The notes under the pieces: generated by a model
Told to the model about the DNA's origin: nothing
Seen by the model: the letters and a program-made list of their open reading frames with translations, nothing else
Database searches by the model: none
Program-made: the position numbers and the translations under genes
Assembly (NCBI GenBank): GCA_023423415.1
Contig: JAFAFP010000126.1
Location: forward strand, 1-21,593
DNA length: 21,593 bases
Source: Pseudomonadota bacterium
GTDB taxonomy: Bacteria > Pseudomonadota > Alphaproteobacteria > Rhizobiales > Xanthobacteraceae
Direction of reading: 5' to 3'
In this document: positions 7,868 through 16,395 of the stretch, piece after piece
Position numbering within the stretch: the first letter of the stretch is position 1
Layout of the letters: the number at the start of each line of letters is the position of its first letter

Positions 7868-9970
7868 ATGCCCCCCGCTTCGAAGAAAGCAGTTCAGCAG
7901 ATGTCGGATCATCCTTCAAATCCTCCGGTCGCCAAGCGCGTGCCTCACAGTTACACACAGCATGGCGTGACGATCGAAGATCCCTACGCATGGCTACGCG
8001 ATCCCGGCTATCCGAATGTCACCGACGCTGACGTGCTTGGATATCTGAACGCGGAGAACGCCTATTTCGAAGCGGCGATGAAGCCGCATCAGGGCCTGAT
8101 CGACACCATCTTCGCTGAGATGAAGGGCCGGATAAAGGACGACGAGTCCAGTGTTCCGCAAAAGGACGGCGACTACGTCTACTGGTCCGCTTTCGATGCC
8201 GGCGCACAATATCCGAAATGGTACCGGCGCCCGGTCAAGGGCGGCGCCGATGTCGTAATTCTCGACGAACCCGAAATGGCGAAAGACCTCGACTATTTCC
8301 GTCTCGGCGGTCACGCGGTCAGCCCCGATGGTCGCCTGCTCGCCTATGCGGTCGATACCAATGGTTCCGAGCGCTATGTGCTGAAAGTGCGTGATCTCGA
8401 GACCGGCACCGACCTGCCCGACGTGATCGAGAACTGGCGCTACGGCCTTGTCTGGGCCGCTGACTGCAAGAGCTTTCTCTACACAGATGCCGACGAGAAC
8501 TGGCGCTCCAAGACAGTCTGGCACCACAAGCTCGGCGATCCGCAATCAGCCGACCGCATCGTGTATCACGAAGACGATCTGGAATTCGGCGTCTCGGTTG
8601 GGCTGACGCAATCGCGCGCCTATGCTGCGATCACCAGCGGCGATAGCGACACCAACGAAGTGCGCTTGCTACCGACCAGCGATTTCACCGCCGAGCCGGT
8701 GCTGATATCGCCGCGCAAGCCGAACCGACTTTATGACGTCGATGAACGGGAAGGTACGCTCTATATCCGCACCAACGACACGCATGTGAATTTCCGTATC
8801 GTCACGGCCCCCGTGTCGGCACCCGCGACATGGACTGAGCTGATCGGTGGCGACGAGCATCACTACATTCTCTCTTTGACCAGCTTCGAAAATCTTCTGG
8901 TGATCGAGGAGCGTGTCGACGGTCTCTCGCAGATCCGGCTGCGCGATTATGACGGCGGCGACGATCGCTACATCTCGTTCAAGGAAGCGAGCTATGTCGC
9001 CGGTCTCGCCAACAATCCGGAATACAAGGTCGATCGGCTCCGCCTCTCCTATCAGTCGATGGTTACGCCGAGCACGGTCTATGACTATCATCTCGCCGAT
9101 GCCCGACTGGAAACGCTGAAGGTTCGGGAAATCCCGAGCGGCTATGATCCCTCGCAATATGTGACCGAGCGCCTGATGGCGCCGGCGCGGGATGGCGTCA
9201 TGGTCCCGGTGTCGATCGTCTACCGCAAAGACTTCGTCAAGAACGGCTCCGGCCTCCTGCACATCTACGCTTACGGCGCTTACGGCTTCGCCTATCCGCC
9301 GAACTTTTCGACCAATCGCCTGTCGCTGCTCGACCGCGGCTTTGCCTGCGCGATCGCGCATATCCGTGGCGGCGACGATCTCGGCTATCGCTGGTATCTC
9401 GACGGCAAGCTCGACAAGCGCACCAACACATTCAACGATTTCGTCGATGTCACGCGGTTCCTGATCGAACAGGGCTTTGCGAAAGCCGGACATGTCACCG
9501 CAGCCGGCGGCTCGGCCGGCGGCGAGCTTATGGGTGCGGTGATCAATCAGGCGCCGGAGCTTTACGGCGCGATCGCGGCACATGTGCCGTTCGTCGATGT
9601 GCTGAACACGATGCTCGACGAAACGTTGCCGCTAACGCCCGGCGAATGGTCGCAATGGGGCAATCCGATCACCGACAAGGCAGCATTCGACTACATCCGC
9701 AGCTACAGTCCTTATGACAATGTCACGGCGCAGGATTATCCGGCGCTGCTGATCACAGGCGGCCTCAACGACCCGCGTGTGACTTATTGGGAGCCCGCCA
9801 AATGGGCCGCCAAGCTGCGCGCCACCAAGACCGACAGCAATACTCTGCTGATGAAGATCAACATGGGCGCCGGGCATGGCGGCAAGTCTGGTCGCTACAC
9901 CTCGCTGCAGGAGTCGGCGGAGGAATATGCGTTCATGCTGACGCAAATGGGCAGCAAGCGATCCGCCTGA
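7868..9970 (+). CDS. ptrB: Oligopeptidase B (S9 family serine peptidase)
   Basis: Cytoplasmic serine peptidase of the prolyl oligopeptidase clan, cleaving short peptides after basic residues; about 700 residues, typical for PtrB. The N-terminal beta-propeller part includes HAVSPDGRLLAYAVDTNGSE and VRDLETG. The C-terminal alpha/beta hydrolase domain has the nucleophile motif GGSAGG (Ser549), acid Asp635 (GGLNDPRV) and His670 (GAGHGGKSGR), so the triad is complete. No signal peptide is seen. The open frame begins at 7826, but that ATG lies inside the REP-like palindrome. ATG 7868 has GGAG seven bases upstream and is chosen; ATG 7901 is a weaker alternative. It is convergent with ppx, with six bases between the stop codons. 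Confidence 0.95.
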   Translation: MPPASKKAVQQMSDHPSNPPVAKRVPHSYTQHGVTIEDPYAWLRDPGYPNVTDADVLGYLNAENAYFEAAMKPHQGLIDTIFAEMKGRIKDDESSVPQKDGDYVYWSAFDAGAQYPKWYRRPVKGGADVVILDEPEMAKDLDYFRLGGHAVSPDGRLLAYAVDTNGSERYVLKVRDLETGTDLPDVIENWRYGLVWAADCKSFLYTDADENWRSKTVWHHKLGDPQSADRIVYHEDDLEFGVSVGLTQSRAYAAITSGDSDTNEVRLLPTSDFTAEPVLISPRKPNRLYDVDEREGTLYIRTNDTHVNFRIVTAPVSAPATWTELIGGDEHHYILSLTSFENLLVIEERVDGLSQIRLRDYDGGDDRYISFKEASYVAGLANNPEYKVDRLRLSYQSMVTPSTVYDYHLADARLETLKVREIPSGYDPSQYVTERLMAPARDGVMVPVSIVYRKDFVKNGSGLLHIYAYGAYGFAYPPNFSTNRLSLLDRGFACAIAHIRGGDDLGYRWYLDGKLDKRTNTFNDFVDVTRFLIEQGFAKAGHVTAAGGSAGGELMGAVINQAPELYGAIAAHVPFVDVLNTMLDETLPLTPGEWSQWGNPITDKAAFDYIRSYSPYDNVTAQDYPALLITGGLNDPRVTYWEPAKWAAKLRATKTDSNTLLMKINMGAGHGGKSGRYTSLQESAEEYAFMLTQMGSKRSA

Positions 9971-9976
9971 CGACCT

Positions 9977-11635
9977 TTAGGTGACGACCTGGAAGTCGCG
10001 GCCGATCAACCGCGACAGCGTCCGCATCCGATTGTTCACGCGTTCGCCATTCAAGGCAGCGAAGCGATCCGGCAGACGCAAGGTCAGCTTGCCGCGCTCG
10101 ACCTTCAACGGCGTCTTCGGCAGCACGCCCGGCATCGATGCCGACACCATGTAAGCGACACGCATCGCCGCTCCCAATACGCGCGCCCGGTCCAGAATGC
10201 GCACGGTTGCCAGTTCACGCAGCCGCGGCGACAGCTCATCGTCATGCGTGATGCCGACATGCCGGAAATAAACCGACAACGCCAAATAGGCACGGCCGGA
10301 ATGCTCCAGCGCGATGAAATCAGCATGCGCGATCAGATTGAGCGATTGTTCACCGCGGTAATCCGGATGGGTTCGCCAGCCGATATCGGCAACGAGGCAA
10401 GCGGCGTGACGCAGCCGCCGTTCTTCTACCGTCTCTTTGATCCCTGTTGAATCCATCAGCTGGTCGGTCCAGGTGACCAGCTCTTCGCCATGTTGCGGCG
10501 AGCGCGAGCGCAGCAGGTTGAGGTTGCGCGCAGCATCGATCAACGGATCTTTCTGCTGCTCGCGTTCCTTGAGCAGCGTGTAGAGCAACCCTTCACGCAC
10601 GCCGAGCGCTGAAATGACGACGCTGCCCGGCCTGGTTTTGCGGATCAACTGACCGAGCACAACGGCCGCATAGCCAAGCAGCGGCCGACGGGCTGCCGAC
10701 ACGACTTCGATCTGCGACAATGTTTCGGGATCGACACGCTGCACCAGTTCACAGAATTCCAGCGCCTCTCGCGCGCGCAGCGTATAGCCGTGCATCACAT
10801 GCAACGGATAGCCAGTCTGGGCCATATGCAGACCCGCGAGCGCACGCCATGCGCCGCCGACGGCAAAGAACTTCCGGCCTTTCCCGGCCTTGAGAAATGG
10901 CACGTCGGACAATTCGTTCTGAACAATCTTCTCGGCTCGCTTCAACGATTGCCCTGAGGCATCCTTCAACATCAGGCCGCCGAGCGGCAGGGTGACACCG
11001 CGTTTGATCCTGGAACTGCGTACGTCGATCAGTTCCAGCGATCCGCCGCCAAGGTCTCCGGTGATGCCGTTCGGATCGTAAACGCCCGACACTACGCCGA
11101 GGGCGGCCAGTTCCGCTTCTCTGCGCCCCGACAGCACGTCGATCTTGATCCGGCAGATGCGCTCGGCTTCTTCGATAAAGGCGGGACCGTTCAGCGCATC
11201 GCGACAGGCCGCTGTCGCAATCCCGAACACGCGGCCGACCTGCAGATTGTCGCAAAGCGCGCGAAATCGCTGCAACGACCGCAACGCCTCCGCAACCGCA
11301 TCGGGCGCGAGGAGCCCGGTGGAACTCACCTGCCGGCCAAGACCGGCCAGCACCTTCTCGTTGAAAATCGGTGTCGGGCTGCGTGTCAGGCCTTCATAGA
11401 CAACGAGCCGGACCGAGTTGGAACCGATATCGATGACAGCCACGGTCGGACCGTGATCGAGGCGCCCCTGCGCCATTTCGATGACTGGGGACGTCCTCCT
11501 GAGAGGCTTCTGTGCCTCTTCGCGTCCTTTGCCGCGCGCGCCGGCCTTGGCGGCTTTCTTGTCGCCAGCCCGTTTACCGCCGGTCTTGGCGTCGGATGAG
11601 CCTGCGCGGCGTCGATTCTTTGAGCGATTTCCCAC
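9977..11635 (-). CDS. ppx: Exopolyphosphatase, Ppx/GppA family
   Basis: Releases phosphate from the ends of polyphosphate; GppA-type (p)ppGpp hydrolysis is the alternative for this family. The product is 552 residues. A Lys/Arg-rich, probably disordered leader (1-60) is followed by the ASKHA ATPase-fold core, with VAVIDIGSNSVRLVVYE at about 65-81, SGRREAELAALGV at 169-181 and GDLGGGSLELID at 193-204. A helical HD-like C-terminal domain follows (RHAACLVADIGWRTHP). Genomic pairing directly after ppk favours Ppx over GppA. The GTG start at 11635 gives a 62-base overlap with ppk; a later ATG at 11476 would remove the basic leader but lacks a well-placed Shine-Dalgarno, so the start is uncertain. 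Last gene of the five-gene run. Confidence 0.93.
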   Translation of the reverse strand: MGNRSKNRRRAGSSDAKTGGKRAGDKKAAKAGARGKGREEAQKPLRRTSPVIEMAQGRLDHGPTVAVIDIGSNSVRLVVYEGLTRSPTPIFNEKVLAGLGRQVSSTGLLAPDAVAEALRSLQRFRALCDNLQVGRVFGIATAACRDALNGPAFIEEAERICRIKIDVLSGRREAELAALGVVSGVYDPNGITGDLGGGSLELIDVRSSRIKRGVTLPLGGLMLKDASGQSLKRAEKIVQNELSDVPFLKAGKGRKFFAVGGAWRALAGLHMAQTGYPLHVMHGYTLRAREALEFCELVQRVDPETLSQIEVVSAARRPLLGYAAVVLGQLIRKTRPGSVVISALGVREGLLYTLLKEREQQKDPLIDAARNLNLLRSRSPQHGEELVTWTDQLMDSTGIKETVEERRLRHAACLVADIGWRTHPDYRGEQSLNLIAHADFIALEHSGRAYLALSVYFRHVGITHDDELSPRLRELATVRILDRARVLGAAMRVAYMVSASMPGVLPKTPLKVERGKLTLRLPDRFAALNGERVNNRMRTLSRLIGRDFQVVT

Positions 11636-13820
11636 GTCCCGACAGGCTCGGATTGGTCATGAAGTATTTCTGAGCGTTGAAAGGCTCCTCGCCTTTCGCG
11701 GGCCTTATGCGGGTTGCAGTGCCGTCAGGCAAGACCTTCCAGCTCTGCTCGTTGTCGTTGAAGTTGACGACCATGATCTGGTCGAGGACCTGTTCATGCA
11801 CCGTGGGATTGGTGATCGGGCACAAAACCTCGACCCGGCGGTCAAGATTGCGTGGCATCATGTCCGCGGACGAAATGTAAACCACAGCTTTCGGATGCGG
11901 CAGGCCATGCCCGCCGCCGAAGCAGTAGATGCGCCCGTGTTCCAGGAACCGCCCGACGATCGACTTGACGCGAATGTTGTCCGACAGACCCGGAACTTCC
12001 GGTCGCAGGCAGCAGATGCCGCGGACCACGAGATCGACCGAGACGCCGGCCCGGGACGCCTCATAGAGTTTGTCGATGATGCCGGGATCGACCAGAGAAT
12101 TCATCTTCATCCAGATCGCCGCCGGACGCTTTGCCTTGGCGTGGGCGATCTCGGCGTCGATGTGGTCGACGATCCGCTGGCGCAGATTGACCGGCGAGGC
12201 CGCCATCGCTTCCAGTTCGGCGAGCTCTGCATAGCCGGTAATGAAATTGAAGATGCGGCCGGCATCGCGTGCGATCACCGGATCGTCGGTGAAGTACGAC
12301 AGGTCGGTATAGATGCGCGCCGTGATGGGGTGATAGTTGCCGGTCGCGACATGCACATAGGTCGCGAGCCTGCCGACTTCACGCCGAACGACCAGCGACA
12401 GCTTGCCGTGTGTCTTCAGTTCGATGAAGCCGAACACGACCTGCACGCCCGCGCGTTCCAGATCGCGCGCCCAGCGGATGTTGGCTTCTTCGTCGAACCG
12501 CGCCTTCAGCTCGACCAACGCCGTGACCGACTTGCCGGCTTCGGCCGCTTCCGCCAGCGCCTTGACGATCGGTGACTCGGCCGAGGTGCGGTAGAGCGTC
12601 TGCTTGATCGCAATGACATCAGGATCGCGCGCGGCCTGTTGCAGATACTGCACGACCACGTCGAACGATTCATAGGGATGCTGAACGATGAAATCCTTCT
12701 GCCGGATCGCCGCAAAGCAATCGCCGCCGTGATCGCGGATACGCTCCGGAAAGCGCGGATTATAGGGCGGGAACAAAAGATCGGGACGATGAATCGAAAC
12801 GACTTCTTTCAGATCGTTCAGCGCCAGCATCCCATCGACCAGGAAGGTCTCATCGTTGCTCACGGACATGGCGCGCTGCACGAAGCGGCGAAGATCTTCC
12901 GGCATCGATTGTTCGAGTTCGAGCCGGATCACCGAGCCGCGGCGACGACGCTTCAGCACGGTTTCGAACGAGCGAACGAGATCTTCGGATTCTTCCTCGA
13001 TTTCGATTTCGGAATCGCGGATCACGCGGAAGGCACCGACGCCGTTCATCGCGTAACCCGGGAACAACTGACCGATGAACAAGCAGGCGACCTGCTCGAA
13101 GGTAATCAGACGCAACGGCGCGCCGTCGCCGCCGCGCGGCAGATGCACAAACCGATCGATCTTGTGCGGCACGCGGATCACCGCATTCATCGCCTTGCCG
13201 TCGCTGACGCGCGACAATTGCAACGCGAGGGTGAAACCGAGATTGGGGATGAACGGGAATGGATGAGCCGGGTCGATGGCGATCGGCGTCAATACCGGGA
13301 AAATCGACGCGAGGAAATAATCCTCAAGCCATTCACGCTCCGGATTTGTCACATCATGCGCATCGACAATGACGATACCGTTTGCGGCAAGCTCCTCGCG
13401 CAGATCGCGCCACCGGCCCTGCTGGTCGCTGGCCAAGACCGACGCCACCTCGGCGATGCGCGCCAGTTGTTCGGACGGGGTCAGCCCATCCGGGCTGCGG
13501 GCCATGATCCCTTCCCGCACCTGGCCCTTCAGGGCGGCGACGCGGACCATGAAGAATTCGTCGAGATTATTGGCGGAAATGGACAGGAAGCGAAGCTTCT
13601 CGAGCAGCGGGTGGTTTTCGTTGGCGGCCTCGTCGAGCACCCGGCGGTTGAAATGGAGCCAGGACAACTCACGATTAATAAACCGTCCCGGGCTTCCGCG
13701 TAAATCCGGCAACGCCTCCGGCTGAGGCGTTTCAGCTAGAATTTCTTCTTCCAGAACAATGACTTCGCTACGTTCTTTCATGTGCCCGCCGTCGAATCGA
13801 ACCGTCATCCTAGGCGACAT
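11574..13820 (-). CDS. ppk: Polyphosphate kinase 1
   Basis: Synthesises inorganic polyphosphate from ATP by way of a phosphohistidine intermediate. At up to 748 residues it is slightly longer than E. coli Ppk. The N-terminal domain contains FINRELSWLHFNRRVL and the segment LRFLSISANNLDEFFMVRV. The catalytic half carries LKTHGKL with the phosphorylated histidine (H471 counted from ATP-end start 13820) and HVATGNYHPITARIYTD. The C-terminal domain ends in a basic tail that overlaps ppx. Starts at 13820, 13808 and 13781 are all ATG and none has a strong Shine-Dalgarno; the conserved part begins after all three. It lies about 40 bases downstream of hdaA and is almost certainly co-transcribed with it. 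Confidence 0.97.
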   Translation of the reverse strand: MSPRMTVRFDGGHMKERSEVIVLEEEILAETPQPEALPDLRGSPGRFINRELSWLHFNRRVLDEAANENHPLLEKLRFLSISANNLDEFFMVRVAALKGQVREGIMARSPDGLTPSEQLARIAEVASVLASDQQGRWRDLREELAANGIVIVDAHDVTNPEREWLEDYFLASIFPVLTPIAIDPAHPFPFIPNLGFTLALQLSRVSDGKAMNAVIRVPHKIDRFVHLPRGGDGAPLRLITFEQVACLFIGQLFPGYAMNGVGAFRVIRDSEIEIEEESEDLVRSFETVLKRRRRGSVIRLELEQSMPEDLRRFVQRAMSVSNDETFLVDGMLALNDLKEVVSIHRPDLLFPPYNPRFPERIRDHGGDCFAAIRQKDFIVQHPYESFDVVVQYLQQAARDPDVIAIKQTLYRTSAESPIVKALAEAAEAGKSVTALVELKARFDEEANIRWARDLERAGVQVVFGFIELKTHGKLSLVVRREVGRLATYVHVATGNYHPITARIYTDLSYFTDDPVIARDAGRIFNFITGYAELAELEAMAASPVNLRQRIVDHIDAEIAHAKAKRPAAIWMKMNSLVDPGIIDKLYEASRAGVSVDLVVRGICCLRPEVPGLSDNIRVKSIVGRFLEHGRIYCFGGGHGLPHPKAVVYISSADMMPRNLDRRVEVLCPITNPTVHEQVLDQIMVVNFNDNEQSWKVLPDGTATRIRPAKGEEPFNAQKYFMTNPSLSGRGKSLKESTPRRLIRRQDRR

Positions 13821-13861
13821 TCATGACCGACCGGTGACTGACCGGGGCGCCGTGAGGCCGT

Positions 13862-14545
13862 TCAGGATGATGCCTTGCGGTATAACTCGGCAGCAAGCGT
13901 TCGGTTGACGGGCCGGCCCTGCTGCAACGCTTCGCGGTCAAGCGCCTCGACTGCGTCCCGCACCGCCACGAAGGATCGGCCGATCCGCGGCGCGAGATAA
14001 GCGACCAGCGCTTCATCGACCGCAAGCTGGCGGTCGGCAAAAAGCTTGATGATGACCGCGCGCAGCAACGCCTCGTCCGGCATCGACAGAGACACCACCG
14101 GCAGAGCCCGCAGGCGCGACGCCAGATCCGGCAGCGCGATCGCCCACGATGCCGGCGCCGATCGCGCCGTCAGGAGCAGCCACGCCTGATCCTCCCGCAC
14201 CAGATTGAGCAGATGAAACAGCGCGCGCTCATCGAGTTCGTCGGGAGCACAATCCTCAAGCACGAGTGCCCCGGTCGCGAGCGCCTCTGGCAGCGTTTCG
14301 ATCTTCAGAGCCCGCGCCGACATGAAGCGCGCTCCCGATTCGGCAGCCCAGATCGATGCGAGATGGCTCTTGCCGCTGCCCTCCGGGCCGGCCAGCGCAA
14401 GCATTCGCGCCGGCCAATCCGGCCAGCGATCAATCATCGCCAGCGCGTTCTCATTCGACGGACCCGGCAGAAAATCGTCGCGGGTCAGATTGGCCGCGTG
14501 ATCGAGTGCGAGTGCGAGTTGTCGCGGACGGGGCTCGTCGGCCAT
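13862..14545 (-). CDS. hdaA: DnaA regulatory inactivator HdaA
   Basis: A short AAA+ protein of 227 residues related to the DnaA ATPase domain. With the beta-clamp it promotes hydrolysis of DnaA-ATP after initiation and so prevents over-replication. The N-terminus has a clamp-binding type motif QLALAL (9-14). Walker A is GPEGSGKS (53-60), and a Walker B-like LVLEDC lies at 94-99. The C-terminal lid part contains IGRSFVAVRDAVEALD. There is no DNA-binding domain IV, which separates it from DnaA. ATG 14545 overlaps the stop of the upstream AI-2E gene as TGATG, indicating translational coupling; the longer open frame upstream is in the wrong frame for that gene and is not coding. Confidence 0.93.
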   Translation of the reverse strand: MADEPRPRQLALALDHAANLTRDDFLPGPSNENALAMIDRWPDWPARMLALAGPEGSGKSHLASIWAAESGARFMSARALKIETLPEALATGALVLEDCAPDELDERALFHLLNLVREDQAWLLLTARSAPASWAIALPDLASRLRALPVVSLSMPDEALLRAVIIKLFADRQLAVDEALVAYLAPRIGRSFVAVRDAVEALDREALQQGRPVNRTLAAELYRKASS

Positions 14546-15669
14546 CAGCCTTGCTGGCTGCCAGTATAGAACGGACTGGCGAGATATTGCCGGAGCATGA
14601 AGCGCACCAGCACGCCAATGGCGGCGGCCACCGGCACCGCGATCAGCAGTCCGACAAATCCGAACAGCACGCCGAATGCGATGAGCGAGAACATCAGCCA
14701 CACCGGATGCAGACCGATTTCCTTGCCGACGAGGAGCGGCTGCAGAATGTTGCCTTCGAAGAACTGGCCGACGAGAAAGATACCTGCCGCAAGCGCCGGC
14801 ATGGTCCAGTCTGGCCAGAACTGCGCAAGCGCGACGCCCACCGCCAGCAGAAATCCGGTGATCGTTCCGATATAGGGCGCAAAGCTCAGGAATGCGGCGA
14901 CAAGGCCGATCAGCAAGCCGAAATTGACGCCGATGGCGATCAGAGCGACGGAATAGAAGATGCCCAGGATCAGGCATACCAGCGCCTGCCCGCGCACAAA
15001 CCCGGAAATCGCAGCATCCATTTCACGCGCGAGACCGCGCACCGTGTCCTTGTGCTGCAGTGGAATCCAGGAATCGACGGTGTTGATCATTCGCTCCCAG
15101 TCGAGCAGCAGATAGAAGGCGACGATCGGCGTGATGACAATCAGCGACAGCAGCGACACCAACGCCTTGCCGCCGGACCAGATCGAAGCAAGGACTCCGG
15201 CTATCCAACCAGCGGCGGCCGAGGCAACACCGCTGAGAGATTTCTGCGCCTCTGGCAGTTTCTCACCGACGAACTGCCCCAACCATCCCTGGCTCTGCTC
15301 CTGAGCAATCTGGCGGACACGCTCGATGTAGTGCGGCAGCCGCTCCATGAAGCCGGCAATCTGCTCGCCCAGTGCCGGAATGAGCAGAATGAGGCCCACT
15401 GCGAACAGCACGATCATCAGCACCACGACCACAACGGAGGCGAGCGCACGATTGAGCCCAAGCCTCTGCAGCCGCCTCACCAATGGGTCGAGCAGATAGG
15501 CCAGCACCATGCCGGCGATGAACGGCAGCAATACGTCGTTCAGCAGCCATAACAGCGCGGCCAGTATGAGCAGCGCGCCGGCCCAGAAGATCAACTGCCG
15601 CTTGAGTGAAATCGGCTCGCGTGAAGGCGGCGGCGATTTCGTCGCCGGACCGGTCGTCATCGTGCTCAT
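14545..15669 (-). CDS. AI-2E family (PerM/TqsA-like) membrane transporter
   Basis: An integral inner-membrane protein of about 374 residues with roughly eight hydrophobic segments: a hydrophobic pair near the N-terminus (LIFWAGALLILAALLWLL), another at VVVVVLMIVLFAVGLILLI, and a C-terminal block including GLLIGLVAAFLSFAPYIGTI and FGFVGLLIAVPVAAAIGVL. The SFAPYIGT and GNILQPLLVG motifs are typical of the family. Members have been linked to AI-2 export (TqsA) or Na+/H+ exchange; the substrate here is unknown. The open frame reaches 15738, overlapping the upstream gene. ATG 15669 has GGGGCGGAG just upstream and is preferred, leaving a 19-base gap. Its stop overlaps the hdaA start. Confidence 0.9.
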   Translation of the reverse strand: MSTMTTGPATKSPPPSREPISLKRQLIFWAGALLILAALLWLLNDVLLPFIAGMVLAYLLDPLVRRLQRLGLNRALASVVVVVLMIVLFAVGLILLIPALGEQIAGFMERLPHYIERVRQIAQEQSQGWLGQFVGEKLPEAQKSLSGVASAAAGWIAGVLASIWSGGKALVSLLSLIVITPIVAFYLLLDWERMINTVDSWIPLQHKDTVRGLAREMDAAISGFVRGQALVCLILGIFYSVALIAIGVNFGLLIGLVAAFLSFAPYIGTITGFLLAVGVALAQFWPDWTMPALAAGIFLVGQFFEGNILQPLLVGKEIGLHPVWLMFSLIAFGVLFGFVGLLIAVPVAAAIGVLVRFMLRQYLASPFYTGSQQG

Positions 15670-15688
15670 CGTCTCCGCCCCTACCGCC

Positions 15689-16234
15689 TTATCGCCCGGC
15701 CCCATTGGTACCGAAATGGCGTATCCATTCCGCGACATAGAAGCCGATCGAAAGCAAGGTCAAGATCGTGACCAGTCCGATCATGGCCGGCAAGGCCCAT
15801 CCCGCGTCGAAATGAAAACCGAGCGACCCAAGGACCAGGCCGGCGAGAAGGATCTGTGCCACGGTGTTGAGCTTGGACACAGGATGCGGGCGCACCGGCA
15901 TCGGCCGATCAATCAGCATCGCCAGGAGGAAACCGCCAATGATCAGGATATCACGCGAAACCACGAGAATAACCACCCAGCGCGGCAGGGCTTCGTTGAA
16001 ACTCAGCGCCACATAGATCGAAACGATCAACGCCTTGTCGGCCAGGGGGTCGAGCCAGGCGCCGAGTTCGGTCGCCATGTTGAACCGCTTGGCGAGGAAA
16101 CCATCGACAGCATCGCTGATCCCGGCCGTAAGGAACAGGATGAACGCCGGCAGCATCTGTCCGGAGGTGATGGCCCATACAATGAGCGGCACGCTGAGAA
16201 TGCGCGCAATGGTAATCAGATTAGGTAGACTCAA
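15689..16234 (-). CDS. CDP-alcohol phosphatidyltransferase (PgsA-like)
   Basis: Integral membrane enzyme joining CDP-diacylglycerol to an alcohol, most likely glycerol-3-phosphate (phosphatidylglycerophosphate synthase) or another lipid head group. The family signature is present as SDAVDGFLAKR...ELGAWLDPLADK, with all four aspartates of D-x2-DG-x2-A-x9-G-x3-D-x3-D. The usual arginine after the alanine is lysine here. Several membrane segments follow. From TTG 16234 the product is 181 residues starting MSLPNLITIARIL, like PgsA in length and N-terminus, with GGGA 7 bases upstream. ATG 16309 also has GGGA upstream and would add 25 residues not expected for the family. It heads the operon with the AI-2E gene, hdaA, ppk and ppx. 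Confidence 0.88.
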   Translation of the reverse strand: MSLPNLITIARILSVPLIVWAITSGQMLPAFILFLTAGISDAVDGFLAKRFNMATELGAWLDPLADKALIVSIYVALSFNEALPRWVVILVVSRDILIIGGFLLAMLIDRPMPVRPHPVSKLNTVAQILLAGLVLGSLGFHFDAGWALPAMIGLVTILTLLSIGFYVAEWIRHFGTNGAGR

Positions 16235-16332
16235 GATCAGGTCCCGGCAGAAATGCGGCCAGCTTTGCCGGCCCGGATGGAGTATAGCGGCGTTCAGGGC
16301 ATTGCGCATAATGCGATTCCCGCGCTACGACC

Positions 16333-16347
16333 CGGCGAAATTCGCCG
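16333..16347. promoter_or_regulatory. Palindrome in the purM / phosphatidyltransferase divergent region
   Basis: cggcgaaattcgccg is a perfect inverted repeat with 7-base arms around a single central A. It lies between the divergent starts of the phosphatidyltransferase operon and purM, about 50 bases upstream of the purM ATG, where an operator for either gene could sit. No recognised regulator motif matches. Chance occurrence in GC-rich DNA is possible. Confidence 0.35.
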
Positions 16348-16358
16348 CAGACCGGCGG

Positions 16359-16382
16359 GCAAATCAACAGGCAAATCAACAG
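16359..16382 (+). repeat. Tandem 12-bp duplication upstream of purM
   Basis: gcaaatcaacag occurs twice without a gap (16359-16370 and 16371-16382). The second copy runs into AGGA (16381-16384), the only Shine-Dalgarno-like sequence, 11 bases before the purM ATG. The duplication therefore sits in the immediate 5' leader of purM. Confidence 0.8.
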
Positions 16383-16395
16383 GACTGACCGATCA

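Noticed and set aside
14356..15552. Plus-strand open frame of 398 codons opposite hdaA and the AI-2E gene
   Set aside because: The predicted protein is very rich in Gln, His and Asp, typical of the antisense of a membrane protein gene; no domain is seen.
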